A stretch of DNA of 64,000 nt from Alopecurus myosuroides. Taxonomy: Eukaryota; Streptophyta; Magnoliopsida; Poales; Poaceae. Under the pieces are notes generated by a model, which was not told where the DNA came from, did no database searches, and saw only the letters and a list, made by a program, of their open reading frames with translations. Numbering within the stretch: the stretch's first letter is position 1; each line of letters starts with the position of its first letter. Below, piece after piece: positions 11,486-22,300 of this stretch. The stretch spans positions 181,790,756-181,854,755 of the forward strand of contig CM054063.1 of the NCBI GenBank assembly GCA_028641055.1. The letters are read 5' to 3'. A program made the position numbers and the translations under genes.

Positions 11486-12025
11486 GGCGTGATTATGAGT
11501 AAGCTAGGTACGCACGTACGCGCAGCTAGCTAGGGATCGATATCGACGACGTCCCTCTCCGGCCGGCCGCCGCGCGAGCTCCGAGCGAGAGGCCGGCGTC
11601 GTACGTGACAGCAGGGGGGCGAGGTGGGGAGGGGTTTGGGTAGACACTGCATGGAGGCCGTTGGTTATATGGGCGCTCATGCGGTTTGGCAAGAGAGGCT
11701 ACGAGGAAATGACGGGAATTTAAATATGGAGTGGAGACATAACCAGACAATTGACAACCCGAAGTTTGTTTGCTAATTATGTCCATGATGATTGGTCACA
11801 CGTGACATGAATACTACTCCGGCGATTTAGCTTGCTAGTCTTGCACGTGCCAAATAATTCTTCACTTTGCCCACGTACTAATAATAGATCTTCTGCCGTA
11901 ATAAACACATTGCCACATATACAAGCAACACCGGCGAACCACGTCTATAAGAAGCAAACATGCACAACAATCTACACAAGCATATAATTGATAGGAAAGT
12001 GCAAATGGATCCCGAGCTCCATGTA
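11486..12025. other. Upstream region of the LEA_2 gene
   Basis: The first 200 bp are GC-rich and probably 5' untranslated sequence on the minus strand, with palindromes such as CGTACGCACGTACG and AGCTAGCT next to the start codon. Beyond 11700 the sequence becomes AT-rich promoter-like DNA containing several CACGTG/ACGTG-type cores (for example cacacgtgac near 11797 and gcacgtgcc near 11842), which are common in stress-responsive plant promoters. Regulation by these cores is inference. Confidence 0.35.
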
Positions 12026-12148
12026 CTCCCTCCATCTCAAATTAAGTGTCGCAAAGTTTGACAAAAGTAGATATATCTAGACATAATTTAGTGTTAGATA
12101 CATCCACTTTTGTCAAACTTTGTGACGATTAATTTGAGATAGAGGGAG
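12026..12148. mobile_element. Stowaway MITE, about 123 bp
   Basis: The left end CTCCCTCCATCTCAAATTAA and the inverted right end (ttaatttgagatagagggag) form terminal repeats of about 30 bp with a few mismatches. TA precedes the left end (12024-12025); the right copy is changed to TC. It lies in the LEA_2 upstream region, about 540 bp from its ATG. Confidence 0.82.
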
Positions 12149-12225
12149 TCGTTTGTTTATCCAAAAAAAAATCAAAATTGGCATTTTTTATTTCAAAAAA
12201 TCGGAACAAAAATACCACATATAGG

Positions 12226-13078
12226 CAGGGCCGTCTCCAGAAATTGGGGGCCCCTGAGCGAAACATAAAATGGGCCCCCAATTGGGGGGGGGGGGGGACC
12301 TACAACATACCCTCTTTTAATTATAAACTACAATGTGAGTTACTTCTTACCTTAGTCAGAAAAACATCAAACATTAATGTTATTAAAAGGTAGCGCTCGA
12401 CAAATAAACTGACCTCAGATTCAATGACATTTTTTCTATAATTCTTGATTCTTCCTCTTTCATAATCCAAGAAAGTAATTTTCATGAATTCAAACAATAT
12501 GACTACAAATGAATCAACATAGAGCAATTTATATTTAATGCAATACCTAGACGAACTTCAATGGTAATACCAAAATACCTGGATACCTGATAGATTATTC
12601 AGTTCCTAGTGAAACGGTGGGCCAAACATTTAGAAGAACAATTACCAGCGAACACACTTACTATTTTTCAATCGGCCGAACAGGAACGAACAGACGCACG
12701 TCTAGTCCATTTTTTTTTTTTTTTTTTGATAACCGTCTAGTCCATTGTCTCTCTGTAAGTGTATGCCACCGGACCATGGCTATTCCCAAACCCTAATCGC
12801 AAACAGATGGGAGACTGATGGTGGATGGAATCGAACGATGCATGTTATCTTTCGTTATTTATGGGGGAGTCGAATGTGATCCAGGAGACAAATAGGAGAG
12901 GGCGCTAGCCCCTGGGATCCGTCGGGAGACAACCTCACGATCGACAGCCCACATGAACAAATCAGGGAGCGACCCAGGAGACTAGCGGAAATCTAAGCGG
13001 GCCTACAGATTTGGGGGCCCCAAGAATTCGGGGGCCCTGATCGATCGAGCACTTCGCTCATGGCCATCGACGGCCCTG
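12226..13078. mobile_element. Non-autonomous hAT element, 853 bp
   Basis: Ends are CAGGGCCGTC... and ...GACGGCCCTG, and the 8-bp target duplication CATATAGG is perfect on both sides (12218-12225 and 13079-13086), as expected for hAT. GGGGGCCCC-type subterminal repeats lie just inside both ends. No transposase frame is present. A second member with the same ends and orientation is at 60595-61297. A G homopolymer at about 12285-12297 may be an assembly soft spot. Confidence 0.93.
12699..12745 (-). mobile_element. Tail-only retroposon insertion (poly-T with 12-bp direct repeats)
   Basis: A run of 17 T followed by gataac (12711-12733) is bracketed by perfect 12-bp direct repeats cgtctagtccat (12699-12710 and 12734-12745). 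That is what a severely 5'-truncated LINE or SINE insertion would leave: a poly-A tail on the minus strand with its target duplication. It is nested in the hAT element, so it is younger than it. Confidence 0.6.
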
Positions 13079-13218
13079 CATATAGGTAATGTCGATATCT
13101 ACCTGTGTATAAATTTCTAACCCAAAATTCACATTATTCTAGACTAAACAAAAAAAAATATGGCGAAATTTTAAGTTCTGTAAACTGTTCACCACACAGA
13201 TCCCACCAAGTTGTCATT

Positions 13219-13359
13219 TTTTCTCTCTCGATTCAATATTATAAGATGTTTTAGATATTTTAATATGGATAAAAATGAGTGAAAATACACAAAAAACAAG
13301 TCTAGAAACATACATTTTTGAAAAAAACTAAAACATCTTATAATAGTGAACGGAAGAAG
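13219..13359. mobile_element. Degenerate Stowaway-like MITE, about 140 bp
   Basis: ATTATAAGATGTTTTAG at 13238-13254 is mirrored by CTAAAACATCTTATAAT at 13328-13344. The right terminus GAACGGAAGAAG is followed by TA (13360-13361) and matches a mutated CTCCCTCCGTTC end. The left terminus is eroded. The body resembles the element at 21272-21432. Confidence 0.55.
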
Positions 13360-13390
13360 TAGTAATGTAAATAGACCTAAATTGATTTGT

Positions 13391-15054
13391 AAAGTGCATT
13401 TCGGGCGAAGCAATATATCATGAATTATCTGGTGTCTATAGTTGTGTTCGTTCCTGCTAATTTAGATGTGGTTGATGTACATGTTGTTTACGCTCAAATC
13501 AAACTACCAGGTCTCGTAGAAGATCTATATTTGTGATGGATATGTAATTTGAACATAACTATATTTTGTGAATTATTTAGTGTGTACTTTTGTGTATAAT
13601 CATGGCGATGTATATGACATATATGTTTTTACATTTAGATCAGAGAAAAACATGGTCTCGAAACTTTAGTGTAATTTATATAATTCATCAGTTTGCATCT
13701 ACGAATCAACTAGTTGCCAAAATACTCCCTCCATGGGAGTAGCAAAATTCAGAAAAACAACTTTCGACACATGACTGGTTTGATAGCACAAACAGCCCAC
13801 GACGGGTTGAAAAGCACATCCAACCAAACAAAGAGGCCCTTTGACATCGCCTTCTTCTCTTTGAGCTAAGTTGAGGAAGAATTCAGCCAATGACTCGAGG
13901 TAGATCTTGAAGTGATCTTCGGACCTTCAGAAACTTCTTAATGCATATCCATGGCGGAGGCTCTCAATCGTTGCATATCCGGCTAGGAGATGCCAAATCA
14001 TCAAGAGTAATAGATCAGAGTCTTTAGGCTCAAAGATGTTCTTGTTTGCTGCTCAACTAAGCTTGAATAACACACACAAATATTCCTCTCCTAAGATGGA
14101 ACTTAAGAACTAGAGGATACTTTCTACCCGAGTAGCTTAAAGTTCTACCTGAGTCCAAGCAAATCAGGCCCGCTTGTTCAAAGGTTCCTTCCTCAAAAGC
14201 ATGGACCTTAATCCGATAACTCTGCTATACAAAACAATAGTGAAAATCTTTGAAGCCATAAGAGGCACAACAACAACAAAAATAGTGACACAACAAAAGG
14301 GGATTCACTTCAGTTTGGGATTTGAGGCCTTCAAACTTCTACATGATCAATGATACAAAGGGCAAAAACATTGGTTTGGTGTCTTGTGCTCCCGCCCAGG
14401 TTCGAGTCCTACCTGGAACATACTCAAAATAATTCGACGGAGGTATAGTCGAGCTAAACCCTATCTACCATTCCCTCATTGGTCAACGTTTAACAATACA
14501 AAGGGGAAAAAACAAACTTGTAAGGCAATGTATGGTTTTGCTACTATAGACACTCCATGTTAGATATAATTGCAGAACTATAAAAAATCACTAGAGCATC
14601 CATATCTCTATCACCTACAGAATCAAATGCTAAGGTGGAGATACATCAACTCCTTTGTGCGCCTTTTCTTCTAAACATCTTTTCTCGTATTCCTTAGCAC
14701 CAGCTAAAATCCTTAGATAAGGACTCAAAGAAATACTTAAGAAGAAATTTTTAAAAAATATATATAGATAAGTGTTAAAACTGTAATAATAACAACTTAA
14801 TTGTCTTAGGATTGGGTGTGTTGCTAGCTACTGGCCACATGTGATATTCCGACAACCCTTGTATTTCTTTCGCAGTGGACGAAGCAAAAAGATAGAGGAA
14901 GCGAGGGAGAAGATAAGGAGAGGGGCTAAGCATGGCGATGGGCCGAACTCTTTAATATTAATCTCTATGCCTACATCTCTTAGCATCGGAGGATATGAAA
15001 GAGTCAAAGAAGCGTGTTTCATCAATTATAAAAAAGGCTCCCTCTACACAAGCA
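13391..15054. other. Intergenic region, nothing recognised
   Basis: No supported gene. A short palindrome CTCCCTCCATGGGAG near 13725 looks like two Stowaway termini joined back to back. The remainder is moderately AT-rich, and its small open frames show no family features. Confidence 0.4.
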
Positions 15055-15246
15055 ACATTGTGCGTGTTAGTCGATTTTTCTCACATTTAGCCTAATAATT
15101 TATGGATAGGTAGATGCACTTGAGATTTTTCTCAAATTTAGAGAATAAGAACATTGTGCGTGTTAGTCGATTTTTGTCACATTTAGCCTAATAATTTATG
15201 GATAGGTAGATGCACTTGAGATTTTTCTCAAATTTAGAGAATAAGA
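15055..15246. repeat. Tandem duplication of a 96-bp unit
   Basis: Two head-to-tail copies (15055-15150 and 15151-15246) begin acattgtgcgtgttagtcg and differ at about one position (tttttctcac versus tttttgtcac). Near-identity implies a recent duplication or a local assembly duplication. No coding content. Confidence 0.88.
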
Positions 15247-15289
15247 ATGATGTTGAGTCACAACAAATAACCTGCCCAAATGCATTATA

Positions 15290-15449
15290 CTCCCGCCATT
15301 TCTAAATATAAGATGTTCTAGCTATTGCTCGTGTTGTCTAGAAGTGGACTAATATGAGTGAACATGTACACTAAAGTTGTCTAGATACATGTAGACATGC
15401 ATGAACGTGGTAAAGAGGTAAAACATCTTACATTTAGGAACGGAGGGGG
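15290..15449. mobile_element. Stowaway MITE, 160 bp
   Basis: The left end CTCCCGCCATTTCTAAATAT and the right end ...ATTTAGGAACGGAGGGGG are inverted; TA flanks both (15288-15289 and 15450-15451). The interior (taagatgttctagctatt, gtctagatacatgtagac) matches the NEDD1-intron copy at 21272-21432, so both belong to one subfamily. Confidence 0.85.
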
Positions 15450-15663
15450 TACTAAATAAGCAAAACTTGGCAAAAGTACATTGTGGAGTATGTATCCTTG
15501 TATTTCTCATAGATTTACCTGCTTGTAAATTGGATATTTGAACATGATATTAAATAAACAATTTCTCAATTATAACATCGATTTGAGAGTTTGTATATTT
15601 TGTGGCAATCCTGTTGAGTAGTGTGCCCAAATTGTTTATGAGCCGAAGAGTATGAACTTTCTA

Positions 15664-15822
15664 CTCCTTCCGTTTACTTTTATATGTCATTTCAATTTTA
15701 GCCACGTACATTCTAAAATAAGTGAAATTAGACTCATTTTATACATAGCTTCACTTATTTTACTATGTATGTGGTCAAAATTGAAATGATAAGTGTGTCT
15801 TATATAAAGTTAAGGGATAGAG
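15664..15822. mobile_element. Stowaway-like MITE, about 159 bp, diverged
   Basis: The left end CTCCTTCCGTTTACTTTTAT is flanked by TA (15662-15663) and the right end ...AAGGGATAGAG by TA (15823-15824). Internal arms TCATTTCAATTTTAGCCAC and GTGGTCAAAATTGAAATGA are inverted. It has the same arm sequence as the next MITE. Confidence 0.78.
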
Positions 15823-15938
15823 TATTTATGATCAACATGATTGGATTATAACCAGCTTTATTTAAGCCAGTTATCAATCTCCATGGTAGAATATTACACA
15901 ATTCAAACGATTTAGAATTGGACTAATAAATATAAATA

Positions 15939-16080
15939 CTCCCTCCGTTCAAATTTTTAAGTCATTTTAATCTTGCTCAGATACATTCTAAAATGAACGA
16001 ACCTGGACTTATTTTACACGTAGATTCACTCAGTTAAAATTGAAACGATTAAAATTGTGTTATAAAGTGGACGGAGAAAG
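15939..16080. mobile_element. Stowaway MITE abutting the NEDD1 5' region, 142 bp
   Basis: The left end CTCCCTCCGTTCAAATTTTT is flanked by TA (15937-15938) and the right end ...AAAGTGGACGGAGAAAG by TA (16081-16082). Its right edge is about 295 bp before the NEDD1 start codon, so it lies in or next to the promoter or 5' untranslated region. Confidence 0.83.
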
Positions 16081-16315
16081 TAATACTGTAGACGAAGCGA
16101 AGGGAAAGCCGGCTCCACGGTGGCAGCCGGCAGGGAACCTTGGAATGCACACCAGCGACAGCGAGCAACCGGCCACATCTCCTTTCCCCGACGTCACCAA
16201 CTGGTTCAGTTCAGCCCAGCAAAAACCATTTCAATTTCAAATTTCTTCCTCCTCCTCCGCCGCAGCCGCACCCACCAACGCCAAACCCCACGCGAGCCGA
16301 GCCAGCCCCAGGCCC

Positions 16316-16324
16316 AAACCCTAA
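16316..16324 (+). promoter_or_regulatory. telo-box AAACCCTAA in the NEDD1 5' leader
   Basis: AAACCCTAA lies 52 bp before the NEDD1 ATG. Plant telo-boxes near transcription starts are known from genes expressed in dividing cells, which would suit a spindle protein. One short motif is weak evidence. Confidence 0.35.
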
Positions 16325-16375
16325 CTGAATCTGCCAATCGCCGCCATCTCCCGTCCAGCACGGAGCCCGGATCCG

Positions 16376-19300
16376 ATGGGGTTCATGGATCCGGCGGCGC
16401 CGCTGCTCGCGACGTGTGGCGGCGACACGGTGAAGCTGTTCGACCTCACGGTGGAGTCCGGCGACCCCTGCGCCCTCGCCTACGCCCCCGCGCCCGGGCA
16501 CCCCGTCAACGCCGTCAAGTGGAACCACACCAGTCAGTGACCAACTCCCTCCCCCAGCTCGCTCTCCGCCCTCTCTGCCCTCGCTCTCAGATCTCCCCGA
16601 TTCCCTTGCTCTGTGTCGCACACGCGAGGATATCCATGTGCGAGCTAGAGCTTCGATCCGGTCGTCGTTGTCATATGTATGACTTAGTTCCTGCTGCTCG
16701 TCGCTTGGTGCATTCGTGTCTGACCGCCAGATGCCCAGGCCATTTTGTGATTGTGTTTCCGAATGGGCAGCCTACTTTCTAGAATTTTTATTGAATTATG
16801 GAGTGGGGCTCTGCCGGTAGACTGTACTGTAGCTTGTAAGACTGCCATGTACAATCGGCCTCTGGCATTCTCACCAGAGTTCTCAGTTTCTTTGCGGTAA
16901 CTAAGTTATTTGCTCATTTTCCATCCATGAGACATTGGACCAAAATGTAGCCTATGTAGCTATGCTTACCAACTCTATGTGGAATTGAAATGGTCTTTCG
17001 AAGTTATCAACATTTGTGGATGCATCTACGCTGTTTGCAGACAGTAATTTTGTAGCTTGCAAGACCTCTGAGCTCTGCTTGCTCAAAGACGATAATGGCC
17101 GAAGAAATAGTATCAGTACTGTGGCACCTCATTATACACGCAACAGCAGAGCTGTGTTTGGAACTTCGAACATTTACAGATTCCATTTCTATCTGCTGCC
17201 TATTGACATGTGATTGCAGTATTTTCTGTTTTAGTGACGATCTAGTCTGCCGTTTCATTTCATTTCAGCTTGCTCCACAGTCCTTGCATTTTGCATTTCT
17301 ATGCATGTGAATTTTGGCTGTGTTCATGGTTGCTGGTTCTTTAGCGATGCAATTCTTGTAGCATCTCCTTGTAACTCCTATGTCCTTGAAATAGTATATA
17401 TTGTCCGCTCCTGGGAAAACTATTCCTTTGACCAAATTGATTTGACAATTTATTATCTTTTTAAGTCATGTGGACTTACTTGTAGTACAACCTTGAGCAA
17501 TCAAACTAAAAGGTTAATTCCATCCTTGCCATGAACAATGTTACTTATTTTTCATGTTCTACAGGGGGTTGGCAAGAGACAGGGGGTTGCCCTTTTTGTT
17601 CTTGTCAATGAAATATATATAATGCAGATTAGGGGGAAACAGGAGATGTATAAAAATCATGAAGATATGCTTGTGTTTTTTTTATTTATCATATTGCAAT
17701 GCCTGCTAAGTCTCTCTTGAGTCTAACGATGTGTTTCATGAACTGAGGCTTTCCTACAAGATGGTTAAACTCATTATCTTAATACGATGGTTCCATAATC
17801 TAATCACATAATGAAGCTACTTAAGTAATACCACCAACTCATTTACTTAAGTACTAACACTAACTCATTTCTTTATTAAACCTGCAGATCTTATTGTAGC
17901 AAGTGCTGGGGATGATAAAAGGATCTCATTATGGCATAAAAAGGGTCAAACTGTAGGACAGCTACCAACATCAACTGTTGATCGTGGGGATGACATAGAG
18001 GTAACAGTGCATTTTTATGATTTTGTGCTCACGTCTTTACCTGACAGACATGTGTAGTCATTTTCGCGTAAGATTTTGTTGGTAATTGGTGTAGTAGTTC
18101 CAGTTTTGTTGTTATCCATATGTATGACAGGCCTGCAGTTTCAGTTCCCTGTCCATTAATGTTGTTGCATAGGTATCTTGTCTTTGTTTCGAATGAGAAA
18201 CGGACAGTTTATTAACACAACTAAATGGTGTACCTAATATTGTTTGCTCTTGCAGCAACACAACGACCAAACTTAAACTGATACTTTTTAGGGAAATTTA
18301 TGACAATGGCACAAGTCTCTTCTGGAATACTGATTGTGCCATTGCTTTTTGGCTACTTATTAAAATGCCAGTCTTCCACCAGTTATTTATGATTTTGCTG
18401 TTGCCATCAGTTTTTGCCATTACCAACCAAAGTTCAATTAGTCCGGTGTGAAATGACCGAGCCCTCACTCCACATGGAAAGGTCTTCTCTATCTCACAAT
18501 CTCGACACCATGGTCCCACAGCTTCATCTTACTCTTCACTCACTGAGGTTCCTACTGAACTAGCTATGCTTCAGGTCTCCCATTCCCATCTTGACGGGGA
18601 GAGCCAATAAACGCTACGTGTGTAGAAGCAAAAATAGGAAAAATTTAAGAAGATCAGACAAGCCCAGACCGAGCCTCCTAAGAATTAAATTTCTTCCTCG
18701 AGCACCTTTTCGTAGCAGCTCGAGGTTGGGGCGGCCAGTTTTGTTGTCCACGTTGCAGCTGAGCGACACCTTCCAGCGAAGGCACACCTCGGTTTCCCCG
18801 GGGAGCAGGCAGTCATGGCGTCGGCCTGCGGGTTTAAAACCCTTGATGCACTCGTCGATGCCACCATCTTGTCTGTAATCCGCACGCCGCTGCAGTTCTC
18901 AGGCAAGTTCGAAACCAGCTTCACGGAGTGTCAGAGTCATAGATGCTCAACCATGAACAAGGGGCCTACAAGTCTTTCATCTGGGTGGGGTTATTACAAG
19001 TCCGCAAGACTTACGTTCTGGCTGTTAATAATATGCAACCTTATGGAGAACTCACATCACGAGATAGGAGAAGGAACAGGAGGAGCAGAAGTGGAACAGG
19101 AAAGACAAAGATAATTGGGAGAAGGACCATGGTGTCGTTGAGAAAATGTGAGGATTATTAGACCCTGTCATGTAGAGAAAGAGGGCTAGTTCGGTGTCAT
19201 TGAGAGAAAATGTGAAGTTGGGATGGCAACTGCCAGAAAGTGACGTCAATGGCAAAAATATGAAAGAACTGACACAAGTGTCACTTTTATAATTAGCCGA

Positions 19301-22300
19301 AAATCAATGGGATGATTAAAATTTCTGAATTTCAGGAGGGAGTTGTGGCATTGTCCTTATGTCTATAGTATCGTTTTTTTCTACTATATACCCATAAGAT
19401 AATTTTAAAGCCTGTTACCTCTTTAAACTTTGTTACCTCTTTGCAAAAACGGCTTATTTTGCTCTGAAAGGCCTCTCTAACTTGAACATGTGGCCATGGG
19501 GCTTTCACTTATTTTCACATACCCCCTGACATGTACAAGCTTTTAACTACTAGACAACTAATGGCTGACAGCATCTTGAACATGTATTTCCTATTTGTAA
19601 GCTGTGGCTGAACACGTCAAATTGTATTTTCTTGGCAGGAATCTATATATTCCATCAGTTTTAGCAATAAAGGTTCTCGATATCTTTGTTCTGGTGGGAG
19701 TGGCCATATTGTTAGGATATGGGATTTGCAGCGGAAGAGATGTATCAAATGGCTAAGTGGTCACACTGACACCATTACTGGTGTAATGTACAACTGCAAA
19801 GATGAACATTTGGCATCAATCAGCATGAAGGGCGATCTGATTCTTCACAATCTTGCTTCTGGAGCACGTGCTGCTGAACTTAGTGATCCAAATGGACAGG
19901 TAAATTGATTGTTTTATATATTTTCTTTTTTGCAAATGACAGTGCCTCACAGCAGGTTATGACTTTACTGGAATTCTACAAATTTTGCTTCTGACCACAT
20001 TAGTTCTATTTTGTTTTTTCTGCAAGGTCAGGTTTTGAGAGTGCTTGATTATTCACGTAACAGTAGGCATATATTGGCAACAGCAGGAGATGATGGTTCT
20101 GTGCATCTTTGGGATACAACTGCGAGGATTCCAAAGGTACCAATATTGGCTGGAGCTAGTTCGATTTAACTTGTTATTCTAGCGATCACCTTATGACACG
20201 AGTTATACCATTTTTTTTATATTTAATGCCAAAGTAGATTGCAACATTGGCAATAGCAAATTGTATAGGTGAAAAGGAAAGTTGAGCTTCAATAGCCCTT
20301 TAAATTTTGCATTTACGCTTGCTGGCAATGTGCATTACAGATCATTTTCCTTTATTACACATGAATCATCTTTCTTTAAGAACAATGAATGTACACCAAG
20401 TATTTTTGTAGTATTTAGCAAAGCTAAGATTAAGATTCACTCTGTGTTGATCCGCAATAGTAATAATACTTGATCAAGTGGATTATTTAATCTGAGTGAT
20501 CTGAGATATGTGAAAGTGGTTTATTTTGTGTTGCTAGAAGTTGAAATCGTGTCAAAATAATTGAGAGAGAACCTTTTATCTCAGCATACAATTGCTGCTT
20601 CACATGATTAATATTAAAAATGTGATCAGTTATGTGAACCGTCCTTGTTGTCGATCACATGATGTGCTGGCCAGTTTTATCACTGCTTTCTTCAGTGCTG
20701 TTCTTAAATTGACCAATGCCTTGTGCAGGTCTCATGGCTGAAGCAACATTCTGCACCCACAAGCGGTGTTTGTATTTCACCCTCCAGTGACAAGGTTTAT
20801 TTCAGTATTACGCGTTGTGTTTTATGTTTATTTTTTTACTTGCCATAGATAATATGTATCATATTTGATTCTTGTAGATAATTGCTACAGTTGGCCTGGA
20901 CAAGAAGCTGTACACACTCGATTCTGGATCAAGAAGAGTAACACACACTATTCCTCATGATGCCCCTTTTTCATCATTGGCATACAATGATGATGGCACC
21001 GTATTGGCAGCCGGCACAAATAGTGGGCGTGTGGTATTCTATGATGTTCGGGGGAAACCACAACCATTGACAATTCTTCGTGCATACAATAGCTCAGAGG
21101 TGGAGAACCTTACTTCTTTCTTTTCCCTCGTTGGTGTTTGCAAATATTTATTGTCTTAGAATAATTCTATTTTCTGGTGGTTTGTTTAGTAAATAAATAT
21201 GCACACATATTGGCTCAACACTTCCACTTATATAAAAGTATGCCAATTACCACTATTCAATATTTCTAGTACTCCCTCCGTTCCTAAATATAAGATGTTT
21301 AAGCCCTTTTCCATATTCACATATGTCTACATGTATCTAGACAACTTTTAGTGTATATGTTCACTCATATTAGTGTGTACCTAGTCAACATGAACAATAG
21401 CTAGAACATCTTATATTTAGGAACGGAGGGAGTAGTTCAGCATAGATGATCAACAGAAGACCTGCCTCTTGTTGTAACGTTCAGTATTTTCAGTTTCAGC
21501 ATTACATTGCTAACCAGTCAAAATCCTACTATATGGCATCATATTCTGAGAATAAATGGTTTATTCCCTTGAAAACTGAAACCGGCATGAGGAAATGGAT
21601 TTGTCAAGGGATGGGGAATTGTTCCTGGTTAAATTAAATACTAAAATTAAACTGAACAAGTTAGGCAATTTTTTGTGAAATAAGATAGACAATTTTTGGC
21701 GAAACAAGTTAGCCAACTTTTAGTGAAACAAGTTGGTGTATTTTTTTAGTGAAACTAGTTAGCCTATTTTTATTGAGACAAGTTATCTTTCTGGCTACTG
21801 CTTAGTCCATGCTTAAATGTTATTTCAACTCTCATCTTGTAATTAAATCTTTAAAACATGTTTTGCAAATTAACTCAGTATTTTGTTCTTGTGTGCTCAT
21901 TGTTGGGAATAATATTAGTGATATTCGTATATTTTGCAATGAGTTATTGCTTGTACAGAATTGTGCACTTTGCGGAGTATATATTGTGTCAGCCTGATAA
22001 CTTCCGATAAACAGTAATAGAACAGACATGGTCTTCGATGTAAACCTGTCCAGCAGGTTATATTATATCTGTTTTTTTAGTTCCTTAACATTTTCGAATT
22101 TACCTTGCTTGTCAGGCTGTGACAAGTTTATGCTGGCAACGGTCGAAGCCTGTCATTGTTAAGGAGAACAGTTCTTCTGAAGTTGCCCTTCTGGGGGGAA
22201 CTAGTGAAGATTCTATTCTCATGCCAGATCCTTTGCCTTCAACAACACCTTCAACTTTTCCATCTGGAGCGGGCATTCCGAGTCTTCGCTCTTCTTTGAC

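Noticed and set aside
10772..11533. Long plus-strand open frame (253 codons) opposite the LEA_2 gene
   Set aside because: It is the complement of a very GC-rich real gene; the minus frame has the transmembrane segment and LEA_2 motif, while the plus frame has no family features.
13718..13740. Back-to-back Stowaway termini (CTCCCTCCATGGGAG)
   Set aside because: Too short to be a MITE; might be an excision scar or chance palindrome, so not listed as an element.
16120..16782. Plus-strand frames of up to 220 codons over the NEDD1 leader and first exon
   Set aside because: They run through the real exon 1 in another frame and into intron 1; the correct frame starts at 16376 and splices at 16532.
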